From Thalassiosira profunda (lineage: Eukaryota > Bacillariophyta > Thalassiosirophyceae > Thalassiosirales > Thalassiosiraceae), in assembly GCA_036939355.1 (NCBI GenBank), contig JALLAP010000540.1, positions 1-16,004 of the forward strand: a DNA stretch of 16,004 nt. Direction: 5' to 3'. The notes under the pieces are model-generated. The model was not told the origin of the DNA, did no database searches, and was given only the letters and a program-made list of their open reading frames with translations. This document shows, piece after piece, positions 7,626 through 15,873 of this stretch; the stretch's first letter is position 1, and each line of letters begins with the position of its first letter. The position numbers were made by a program, and so were the translations under genes.

Positions 7626-8103
7626 TGCCTTCAATCCATCGCGCCGGGCTGGAGCGGCACGGACGCTGTTCACCACGATTTACCAAGGCAAGGCGAGGGT
7701 CCCAAATGGCGCAGATGGACGACGCGGGCGCGCAGACAGCACGGCCTGGGTCAGCAACGGGAACGGGGAGCGGGGAGCGAGGAGAGTGTGAGGAGGAGGT
7801 TTGTCCCGACCCCCTTTTAGGATGAGTAATTTCCGCTACAGGGGATACACTCATAATGGACACGTGGAATTATAACGACAGAAGCTAGATGAAATTGTAG
7901 GAGGGCAACACTAGACTAATTTTTGATAACCCCCTCGGGATTAGCTAACAACCGCACAAAACAGCGCACCGTCGGTCGGCGACGACCTCGTCATTTCACA
8001 CCCGACCAGCCCGCCCCCTTCGCCACACCATTACCGTTGCAGATTGCTTTGCAACATTGCCCGCCCGACCCCCTAGACGGCTCTGCCACTCCTATTAGAC
8101 ACC
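7626..8103. promoter_or_regulatory. Divergent intergenic region between XRCC3 and the ER DnaJ gene
   Basis: This 478-bp gap separates head-to-head genes. The left part (7626-7800) is GC-rich and purine-biased on the plus strand. The middle (7820-7930) is AT-richer and contains a palindromic CACGTG at 7861-7866, a bZIP/bHLH-type core. The right part is C-rich before ATG 8104. No RNA gene or convincing ORF was found. On the minus strand a TAA at 7680-7682 closes the XRCC3 frame upstream of its first ATG. Confidence 0.5.
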
Positions 8104-9309
8104 ATGACCCGGCCTCGACCATCGGCAGGGCTGCAATTCCTGCTGGCGTTGCTTGCCCTCTCACTGTCCTACGCGGCGCAGGACTTTTACAAATTGCTGG
8201 GGATCAAGCGCTCGGCGTCGCAAAAGGAAATAAAGAAGGCATATCGATCGAAATCGCTGGAATTCCACCCCGACAAAAACAAGGAGGAGGGCGCCGCGGA
8301 AAAGTTCGCCGAGATCGCCTACGCGTACGAGGTCCTGACGGACGAGGAGAAGAAGAAGGTGTACGACCGGCACGGCGAGGAGGGGCTGAAGCAGCACGAA
8401 CAGAACCAGGGGCAGGGTGGCGGCCACGGCGGGTTCGACGACATCTTCAGCCACTTCGGGTTCGGCGGCTTCGGCGGCGGCTCGCGGCGGCAGCGCGAGC
8501 AGACGACGCCCAACGTCGACGTGCCCCTCCGCGTGACGATGAAGCAGCTGTACCTCGGCGATACGATTGAGGTGGAGTACGTCCGGCAAACGCTGTGCGT
8601 GAACTGGCAGGAGTGCATGCGGAACAACCAGGAGTGCCAGGGCCCCGGCGTCAAGGTGCGGATGCAGCAGATCGCCCCGGGATTCGTCCAACAGGTCCAA
8701 CAACGCGACGAGCGGTGCGTGGCCCCCGGGAAAATGTGGCGGAGCAACTGCCGGGAGTGTCCGGGAGGGCAGACGCAGACGGAGAAGATCGAATTGACCA
8801 TCGACGTGGCCAAGGGGATGTATCCCGGGGAACCCATCACGTTCGAGGGCGTGGCGGACGAGAAGCCGGGGATGAATCCGGGGGACCTGAATTTCGTCAT
8901 CGTACAGGAGATGGACGAGCATTTCCACCGGGACGGGGATCATTTGTACGTGACGATGGAGATTCCGTTGGTGGATGCGCTGGTGAGTTTAGATCGTTGT
9001 GTTGAGCTGTGATTACTTGCCACCGTTGGGTTCATTCTCTGCTCACCCCGATTCTCCATCCAACAGACCGGGTTCAGCCACGAATTTACGCACTTGGACG
9101 GGCACAAATTCACTGTCAAGGTTTCGGGGGTTACGGAATGCGATCATGTGATGCGTGTGACGGGCAAGGGCATGCCCCGCAGAGGAGGCCGCGGCGGATT
9201 CGGGGACCTTTACATTACGTTTGACGTTGACTTCCCGGATTCGCTGACCGATGCGCAGAGGGAGGGCATTCGGAAGATCCTGGGAGGCGGCGGTTCGGAC
9301 GAGTTGTAG
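8104..9309 (+). CDS. ER-lumenal DnaJ/Hsp40 co-chaperone (ERdj3/Scj1 type), two exons
   Basis: Exons 8104-8982 and 9067-9309 join in phase 0 to give 373 residues. Residues 8-25 are a hydrophobic signal peptide (LQFLLALLALSLSYAA). The J domain follows at about 27-90 with the Hsp70-stimulating HPD at 55-57. Next comes a Gly/Phe linker (FGFGGFGGG, 118-126). The substrate-binding region carries a degenerate cysteine module: C165, C171, C178, C205, C216 and C219, with only CRECPGG and ECQGPG recalling the CxxCxGxG repeats of type I DnaJ. The C-terminal beta domain (THLDGHKFTV, GGFGDLYITFDVDFP) matches DNAJB11/ERdj3 and yeast Scj1. The protein ends SDEL, a known variant of the KDEL/HDEL retrieval signal. 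Its role would be to deliver unfolded secretory proteins to BiP in the ER. The spliced exon 2 restores the family's C-terminus, which supports the intron. Confidence 0.93.
8983..9066 (+). other. Spliceosomal intron in the ER DnaJ gene
   Basis: 84 nt, donor GTGAGTTT after codon CTG, acceptor CCAACAG before ACCGGG, phase 0. Reading through meets a TGA at 9010-9012. Removal joins LVDAL to TGFSHEFTHLDG, which matches the ERdj3/Scj1 family. Confidence 0.93.
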
Positions 9310-9390
9310 AGACGTTTGAAGGAGCTGGTGAAGGTGAACTTCAGTTGCACTCTGCCTTGTGGCCGTGGCTGGGAAGCCGAGCCAGAAGTA

Positions 9391-9416
9391 GGTAAATACG
9401 TAGTATCGTATTTACC
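9391..9416. repeat. Perfect 10-bp inverted repeat with 6-nt loop
   Basis: Arms GGTAAATACG (9391-9400) and CGTATTTACC (9407-9416) flank TAGTAT. It lies 82 bp after the DnaJ stop and 58 bp before the lipoyl synthase ATG. It could be a transcription-factor palindrome or an RNA hairpin. Confidence 0.85.
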
Positions 9417-9453
9417 CTCCTAATTAACCACTCTGCCTGCCTCTCTCTCTCAG
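9392..9453 (+). other. Possible 5' UTR intron of the lipoyl synthase gene
   Basis: AG|GTAAAT at 9391-9397 is a good donor. CTCTCTCTCTCAG at 9441-9453 is a strong pyrimidine-tract acceptor, with CTAATTAAC at 9420-9428 as a possible branch site. The interval is 62 nt and ends 20 nt before ATG 9474. Removing it would not change the protein. This is inferred from splice signals only. Confidence 0.4.
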
Positions 9454-9473
9454 CGCCCACCCAATCGAACGAC

Positions 9474-10730
9474 ATGGCGGCGGCAGCCCACCTCCTCCTA
9501 CGCGGGCCATCGCGCCTGGCGCTCGGCATCCATACAGCCTGCCATCTGGCTCCGAGGCGATGCGCCTCGGCCGCGGCGGCGGGCGCCGCACAACAAGTAC
9601 AGATCACTCACACCCACAACGGTGACGCAGAGGCACCGAGCAGCCACTCCCGCCTCGAGAGCCTCCGGGCGCAGCTGGACCAAGAGGACTCGTCGCTCCA
9701 CGAATTTGCCTCGCAGGAACCCGCGCCGAGGCGAAAAAAGGCTCCGCCCCGTTCCGCCAAAATCTTGCCCAAACCGCGGTGGCTCAAGGCTGCACCGGCC
9801 ACATCTCCCAAATATCAGGAGCTCCGGTCCACCGTCCGGTCCCTCGGCCTCGCCACCGTATGCGAGGAGGCGCGGTGTCCCAACATTGGCGACTGCTGGG
9901 GCGGGGGGCACGGGGAGAACAACCCCAACAGCGCCGAGGAGGCCGAGCACTTTGGCACTGCCACCGCAACGATAATGATCATGGGAGACACTTGCACCCG
10001 CGGCTGCTCGTTCTGCTCGGTGAAAACGTCGCGAAAGCCCCCGCCGTTGGACGTGGATGAGCCGGACAAGGTGGCCGAGGCGGTGTCCAATTGGGGATTG
10101 GATTACGTGGTGCTGACGAGCGTGGATAGGGATGACCTGGACGATCAGGGGAGCGACCACTTCCGGAAAGTTGTTCAGAGGCTGAAGCAGCTGACCACGG
10201 CCAAGGGGAAGAATCTGATTGTTGAGGCGCTGACGCCCGATTTCCGGGGGGAGATGGATTTGGTGACCAGTGTTGCAAACTCTGGTCTGGATGTCTTTGC
10301 GCACAATGTGGAGACGGTGGAGAGGCTGACGCCGCGGGTTCGGGATCGGAGGGCGGGGTACCAGCAGAGCATGGATGTGCTCGCTCACGTCAAGAAGGTC
10401 AACCCCAACATCTTGACGAAGACGTCCATCATGCTGGGTTTGGGGGAGACGGACGATGAGATCCGCACCACGCTGAGCGACCTGCGCAGCAACGGGGTGG
10501 ATGTTGTCACCTTTGGCCAATATTTGCAACCCACGCGTCGGCACCTGCCGGTAAAAGAGTACGTGACGCCGGAAAAGTTCGAAGAGTGGCGAGTCGAGGC
10601 GGAGGAGGAGCTGGGTTTTAAGTATTGCGCGAGCGGGCCGCTGGTGAGGAGCAGCTACAAGGCCGGGGAGTTCTTCCTGAAGAACATGGTGCGGGAGAAG
10701 GAGAAGGAGAGATTGGAAACAATGGCGTAG
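9474..10730 (+). CDS. LIAS: Lipoyl synthase, mitochondrial (radical SAM)
   Basis: 418 residues in one exon; ATG 9474 follows a pyrimidine-rich leader. The N-terminus (about 1-40) is Ala/Arg/Leu-rich without acidic residues, typical of a mitochondrial presequence. No signal peptide or plastid ASAFAP-type site is seen, so this is likely the mitochondrial rather than the plastid enzyme. The auxiliary cluster ligands are C130, C135 and C141 ([12 protein letters not shown]), and the radical SAM cluster is C174, C178 and C181 (CTRGCSFC). The family's RSSY motif is at 392-395. The enzyme inserts two sulfurs at C6 and C8 of an octanoyl chain on lipoyl-domain proteins such as PDH, KGDH and GcvH, consuming the auxiliary 4Fe-4S cluster. 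An insert of about 13 residues ([13 protein letters not shown]) lies between CWGGG and GTATATIM. The convergent LRR gene ends 50 bp downstream. Confidence 0.97.
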   Translation: MAAAAHLLLRGPSRLALGIHTACHLAPRRCASAAAAGAAQQVQITHTHNGDAEAPSSHSRLESLRAQLDQEDSSLHEFASQEPAPRRKKAPPRSAKILPKPRWLKAAPATSPKYQELRSTVRSLGLATVCEEARCPNIGDCWGGGHGENNPNSAEEAEHFGTATATIMIMGDTCTRGCSFCSVKTSRKPPPLDVDEPDKVAEAVSNWGLDYVVLTSVDRDDLDDQGSDHFRKVVQRLKQLTTAKGKNLIVEALTPDFRGEMDLVTSVANSGLDVFAHNVETVERLTPRVRDRRAGYQQSMDVLAHVKKVNPNILTKTSIMLGLGETDDEIRTTLSDLRSNGVDVVTFGQYLQPTRRHLPVKEYVTPEKFEEWRVEAEEELGFKYCASGPLVRSSYKAGEFFLKNMVREKEKERLETMA

Positions 10731-10780
10731 AATATTGGTGGCGTCGGTTGTACATAATGCCGAGAGACAAAGGCACTGCC

Positions 10781-13740
10781 TTATTCCTCCCTTTTCCTCT
10801 TGACCCCTGCCCCATCGCGCAAGGCCGGTGCAACGAGTAGTGGCATGGCCCGTGTGAATTGGTAGATTGCAGCGAGTTTTCGAGCATCAGCGTTTGTCCA
10901 CTCGTCCTCGCTGTCACTCTCATCCCCATCAGAGACTTCCTTCGCTTTGCCAAACCAACGAACTGCCAAGGGCAAAGCTTTCAAGTCCCATTCGAACAGG
11001 GGCATCATGTCTATGTGTGCGTGACATCGGATGATCTTCTGCATCGCCACGAGATTTTTATCTGCGGACGCATTCAATCCGAGGTTGTGACGTAGACTAG
11101 CAGTCCCCTGAGATGAAAATTGGTGGGGTATGCTCTCGAGGCTGTGGTTGGACAGGTATGTTGCATTGACACTTGATGTGTCACAGATGCATTGGGAGAA
11201 GGCTTCAAAGGTCTCTGCCCCCCAAACAATCCTACCATTGTTGTCGAGACTGAGTGTCACTAACCTCCTGTTTCGGGTGAGAGCACGAGCCAACGCAATA
11301 GCCCCACCGCTGACAATTCGGTTGCCATCGAGTACGAGAGTGACGAGATGACAGTGTGGATTGCTGAGCAGACTCACAAGTGGGTCGACACTCTCAATGT
11401 TGTTGTCACTCAAGCGAAGCGTCTCAAGCTGAGTGTGATCTTGAATTGACGCAATGATATCCGCCAGTTCGTCATCCCCAATACCGTTACCTGGAAGGTC
11501 GATCTTTTTTAGATCGGGGCATGCGCCCAGCAGCGATGCAAGGTTGCGGGCTCCCCCAGTTTCAATGTTGCAACCAAACAAGGAGATAGCCGCAAGCTTG
11601 GCGCTCCCCTCCCTGAACGCAGCCAAGATTTTAGCCCCTGAAGCATGATATATGTCACATTCCCTCAATCCAAGCGACTGGATAGAAGCATTTTGCCTCA
11701 ATCCCTTGAACAATTTGGTGGCTGAGGACATGTCCAGGTCTATGCTGTCAAGGCAAATATCTTCCAAGTGAATATTTGCTCCGATGGTTTGGCCGAGACT
11801 CTCAAAGTCAGAGCCTTCGACCGCTGGATCGTATACGCCTACTCCCTCATCGGTGTGGTCGAGCGCCAAATTGCTCCCGAATTTCAATGTCAGCAGAGTG
11901 GGATCATTGAGCTGGATTCTTCGGAGAGTGGCGCTGTTCGACATGGCAGGACTCATTTCTTGGAGGCTTTCAGGAAGTGACTCGCCGATAGTAAACAGAA
12001 GCAGATGCATCTGCGCCAAAACCATGGCATCGGTTGCCCGTTCGATAGATCGCGATGCAACAGACAAGTGCGATGCCTGGAGGCAATGCTTCTTGGGTGC
12101 TGCAATAGCGTCGCTGCACATTCTGGCCAGAAACCTTACCAACTCCGTTGCCTTTTTGACAATCTCGTCATTGGTCGAGTCTCCAAGAGCTAGTTCAACT
12201 AGCTTGTTTTCGATCGCCCACTTGGCCAGCTCGCGATCAGACGTACGGTCCTCCTCGCCCGGTGGAACCATGAGGCCAATCGCCTCCAATGATGGCGCAG
12301 GATCTTGCCCAGCTCGGCAAGTGATCCAACCTGAAAGAGATGGTTGCAACTCCTCATACCTCCTCGACTTGTGTTGATAGAAGTCGACATCTTTGTCGGT
12401 CCCAGGCTCGTCCGGGTCGGGAATGGAGAGGAACCACCACTTGTGCTGGGAGCGCATCGTGCACCTAAAGAGAGTGAGGGTCTTCCCAGCCCAGGGCGAG
12501 GGATTTCCTTCCGCGTCAGTCAAATCCCGGGACAATGTACGGTGGTATTGCCAACGACCACCAGGGACAAAGGCGAGCTGTTTTGCACGTCCAAGCTCGG
12601 TGGTCATACTGGGATCCAAATCAAATTGGCCATTGACGTAACCGGTCCCTGCCCCTTCAACGACGTACGCTCTCGGCGGGGGGCGCATCCTTTCACTGGC
12701 CTTTACGAGGTGAACCATTTGGTCCCACCCAGTCAGCATCACCTGATGACTATTTGAGTGCACCATTTTCAGGGTAAGCTTCCTCCAGAACGAGAACGAG
12801 GCGGTCAAGTCCAAATGGAATCGCTGAGGATCAAACTCAGATAGCTTGCAGCAAATTGCATTCAAGAGAGGAAGCACCTTTTCGACACCCTCTGTTGCGT
12901 TGTCGTCATTCGTCATGCTTTCTTCCAAGAGGTGTTTCATCACCACCTGCGTCATTTCAAGTGCCTCAACTTGAGTAGGATCAAAGGAGCCCGATTCATC
13001 AGTTGTGTGCTGGGCAGGCAATATAAGTATCATGAACCGCTTGAAGAAGAGACCAGGTCAAAGACATGTCCGGGAACTGGGTCGTATTGACCCGTGGGTT
13101 GAGGTACGCTAGGAGGTTTCTGAAGCCATGCATCTTCTGAAATTCAGCAATCATTCGACGCCGCAACTGCGGGCCTTCGCCTCTGTCGAACTGGTTCATT
13201 TCTTTGTAGTAATTCTTTGCCCGCATGAACATGTGCTTAAGCCCCTCCAATGTCTTACAAACGCCATTGTCGCCGATTCGGTTGAGCCCCAGCACACCCA
13301 ATGAACTGCACACACCACTGTCACCGATTCGATCTAGATCTTCGGCGACGATGCGGAGGGAACGGAGGAGGGCCTGTTCGATACATTCGATGTCGTCTTT
13401 ATGCAGATTTGCTCGGTCTATCTCCAGCAGAACGTGCACGATTCGAGCCATGCATTTGTCGATAAATGCACGGGCATCGGCAGAGCCGCGTGAATAATAG
13501 TGCGCTGAACTGAGAGATTGCACAGCTTCAGAGTAGACGACTGCCGGCAAAGAGGAGGGGGTGAGGACGGGAGGGCGGGAGGGCGGGCAGCGGGCAGCAT
13601 GCGATCAAGACACATCATCATCGCCTCTCACCGGAGCCCGATTCCGAAAAATGCCGCTCGACGCGACGCCATAGCCGCAGAGCATCGTCTAGCGAGTGCG
13701 CCGAAGGTGCCTGCGCCTCCTCGGCCGGGGCGGGCTCCAT
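10781..13740 (-). CDS. Large VNG-module/leucine-rich-repeat protein, three-exon model
   Basis: Best model: exons 13740-13632, 13540-13038 and 12946-10781, giving 925 residues. ATG 13740 has A at -3 and G at +4. Residues 37-204 form an alpha-helical N-terminal region of unknown function. Residues 295-415 resemble the VNGxY/YY-type module common in protist proteins (RAYVVEGAGTGYVNGQF, FRCTMRSQHKWWFLSIPD, DFYQHKS, LSGWITC). About six LRRs of ribonuclease-inhibitor style occupy 595-785 (LKKIDLPGNGIGDDELAD, LETLRLSDNNIE, LVTLVLDGNRIVSGGAIALA). The tail EWDLKALPL...IYQFTRAMP (856-908) resembles the C-terminal module of diatom LRR proteins. An acidic patch DGDESDSEDEW and a basic KRKREE end suggest nuclear or cytosolic location. 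No signal peptide or membrane segment was seen. No catalytic motif was recognised; a scaffold role is plausible. Without the second intron the gene would appear as two overlapping frames (12999-13540 region and 10781-13033). Confidence 0.75.
12947..13037 (-). other. Probable intron 2 of the VNG/LRR gene
   Basis: 91 nt, donor GCG|GTTCAT (weak), acceptor GACGCAG|GTG, with ACTGAT as a candidate branch site. Removal leaves LLQA joined in frame to VVMKHLLEES, converting two overlapping frames into one. A 28-nt GT-AG excision (donor at the same GT, acceptor CCCAG) would also be in frame but is implausibly short. A one-base sequence error is the other alternative. Confidence 0.55.
13541..13631 (-). 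other. Intron 1 of the VNG/LRR gene
   Basis: 91 nt. The donor is GCTCCG|GTGAGA; the acceptor CCTCCTCTTTGCCGGCAG has a long pyrimidine tract. Splicing joins codon parts G and TC to make Val37 and links an ATG-initiated exon (MEPAPAEEAQ...) to a frame that otherwise lacks an ATG start. Both junction phases fit. Confidence 0.82.
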
Positions 13741-13857
13741 TGTCCTCCAGGGTAGACAGGCCCTTATTTGAGTTGAGGAAGAGGACAAAAAATACCCCGT
13801 ACAATAGTAGGTAAGTAGGCTAGGAGGAGGGCGAAGCAACAAGGGGCGGATGCAACG
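13741..13857. promoter_or_regulatory. Compact divergent promoter between the VNG/LRR and sulfotransferase genes
   Basis: Only 117 bp separate the two proposed start codons (13740 minus, 13858 plus), so both promoters and leaders must share or overlap this DNA. A perfect donor-like AG|GTAAGT sits at 13809-13816 on the plus strand, upstream of the sulfotransferase ATG. No TATA box is evident. Confidence 0.5.
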
Positions 13858-15809
13858 ATGGACGGGTCCTCCCTATCGAACCGAGATCGCCGACGGAAAG
13901 CGGCGGCCACGCGCCGGGCCGCTCGCGATTCCGGGGGTGACGGGGGACTGCCCCATCGCGACGCGGGCGCATATCAGACCCCAGACGGGCGGCAACGGCA
14001 ACGACCACGGGTGAACCAACGACACCAGCCCCTCGAGACCAACTTGCTGTCCAGCCTCTGCCAGGCGCTCACCAATATCGACGCATACAACAACGAAGGG
14101 CAGCGATGCGATGGATATGGCAGCGAGACGAACACATTTCCGTCGCCTGGTGCACACAGCAGCCACAGCGACAGGAAGACGAGATACGTCCAATCCAAAC
14201 TGCCCCCTCCTCCCTCTCAATTCTCCTCCTACCTCAAATTCAACCGGCCCACGCTGAACTGCCTCCTGATCTTCACGACGTGCTATATCCTTGTCCTGAT
14301 CTGCTGCTATCCCATGATTTCCTTCGCCAAGGTCGACGACCTCCAAAACGACGACGCCATCGGGGCGAAGCACCACATAAAGCGGGGGGCGTCGTTTCAG
14401 CACGTGCGCGGGCGCAAACAGTTTCTAAAGGCAAAGCATGCCTTGGGCACATTGAAAGAACGCGCCATCGAGTGGGAGGAGGAGGCCAAACTCCAGGCCA
14501 AGCGGGGGGCGGTGGAAATTCACGAGGCCGAAAAGGATATCATAGATTCGATTGCGGGAGGGACCGTTGGCCGAAGGGACGGGGAGGATGCACAGCGCGC
14601 CGGCCAATTGCTCGAACGGGCGGTGGCCGACTTTGATGCAAAGAGGACCGAGTTGGAGGAGGAGGAGCACAAGAAAGGGCAGGATGCCGCCGCGGGGGGA
14701 CACGATCACTGGAAGGACGCGGTGGAGGCGTGGGACAACGAGTTTGCTCAGGATCGGTACGGGCACAACTTGGCCGAGGCGATGGATGCGGCACACAGTG
14801 GGAAAACTCCGGGTGCAGTCGTGTTGGGGATGCATCGCTCCGGAACGTCGATGCTGTCGGGATTGCTTGTCAAGGGGTTTGGGTACGAGACGGGCGGCCC
14901 ACTCATCGGAGCTAGCGTAAGTTGCTGTTTGCAAGATGTGCATCTCTTGCAATATCTTCCTCACACCTCTCCGTCGAAACGATGGCTCAGTTTGATAATG
15001 AGAAGGGGTTCTACGAGCGCATAGATATAGTGTTGCAAAACGACGAGTTTATGGCGGCACAAAACGCCGGATGGAGCTGGAACGTGATCAATTACGATTC
15101 CGATAAGGCGCTGCGACACAAAGAGCAGGGGAAGGTTACGTTCAAAGAAGGAGAGAAAGGATTGAAATTCCTCAACAATCACCAACGACGATTGCCGTAC
15201 CTGCAAAAGGACCCGCGAATGTGCATCACGCTGCCCACGTGGCTGAGACTGATGGACGAAAAGCCGGCCGTTGTGTTCACGTACCGGCATCCACTCGAGG
15301 TTGCATTGTCGCTGAAGCATCGAGAGTCGGGCTTCACCATCGAGCACGGCCTTCGACTCTGGATCGTATACAACATGCTGGCGCTGCAAAATTCTGCGGG
15401 TCTGTGCCGTGTCTTCTCCACCAATGAGGCCGTGTTCAAAGATCCGATGGAGGAGTTGCAACGGATCAAAAACGAGCTGACGGAGAAGTGTCACGTGGTG
15501 CCGCCGCCGACGCACGAGCTGTCCAGCGAAGTAGTGGACAAGTTCGTCGACCCAAAATTGCAACACAACAGCAAGGAACGCAAAGCCGAGGAAAAGAAGC
15601 GAGGCGTGCTCAAAGACTTTGGAAAAGGCTGCGTGGCGCGGCGATTCGAGAGCGAGTACGGCGAGGGGACTGCGAATCGCAAGGCGGAGGAGGAGATGTA
15701 TCTCATGACGATGCAAGTGTTCTGTGATCTGGAGAACGGCAAAGCCTACGCCAACGACTACGAGTGGCCGGATTTGCTGCATTGGCAACGACCAGCGAGT
15801 ATACATTAA
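13858..15809 (+). CDS. Type II membrane (Golgi-type) sulfotransferase, two exons
   Basis: Exons 13858-14916 and 14991-15809 join in phase 0 (625 residues). Residues 1-130 are a basic, Gln/Arg-rich cytosolic tail. A single membrane segment lies at about 133-157 (LNCLLIFTTCYILVLICC), with no cleavable signal peptide, giving type II topology. A charged, helical stem (about 185-310) precedes the catalytic domain. The PAPS 5'-phosphosulfate loop is GMHRSGTSMLSGLL (324-337). FDNEKGFYER (354-363), LQKDPRMCITLP (424-435) and the 3'-phosphate-binding segment FTYRHPLEVALSLKHRES (449-466) complete the sulfotransferase signature. The enzyme would transfer sulfate from PAPS to a glycan or protein in the Golgi lumen; the acceptor is unknown. 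A basic Lys/Glu-rich insert is seen near 540-560. The C-terminus YEWPDLLHWQRP is taken as natural, ending at TAA 15807-15809. It is divergent from the VNG/LRR gene. Confidence 0.88.
14917..14990 (+). other. Spliceosomal intron in the sulfotransferase gene
   Basis: 74 nt, donor AGC|GTAAGT (near-perfect U1 match), acceptor GGCTCAG|TTT, phase 0. Removal joins PLIGAS to FDNEKGFYER, the spacing expected between the PAPS loop and the GFxE element in sulfotransferases. Confidence 0.92.
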
Positions 15810-15873
15810 AACACTCCTCTAGCTTAGTGGGCATCTCTCACCTGCTCTGGCGCACATTGGCAATTGAACCCAC

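Noticed and set aside
7591..7863. Upstream minus-strand ORF (90 codons) as a first exon of XRCC3
   Set aside because: A donor-like GTAAAT occurs near 7681, but the only nearby AG would make an 18-nt intron, and the ORF shows no RAD51-family N-terminal domain.
7923..8570. 215-codon plus-strand ORF overlapping the start of the ER DnaJ gene
   Set aside because: Arg/Gly-rich frame-shifted shadow of the DnaJ coding sequence with no family resemblance; the DnaJ frame has a signal peptide and the HPD motif.
9498..10544. 348-codon minus-strand ORF opposite lipoyl synthase
   Set aside because: Antisense shadow: its length follows from codon bias on the coding strand, and the plus frame carries all lipoyl synthase motifs.
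14961..15806. 281-codon minus-strand ORF opposite the sulfotransferase second exon
   Set aside because: Antisense shadow; the plus frame carries the sulfotransferase 3'-phosphate motif and joins cleanly to exon 1.
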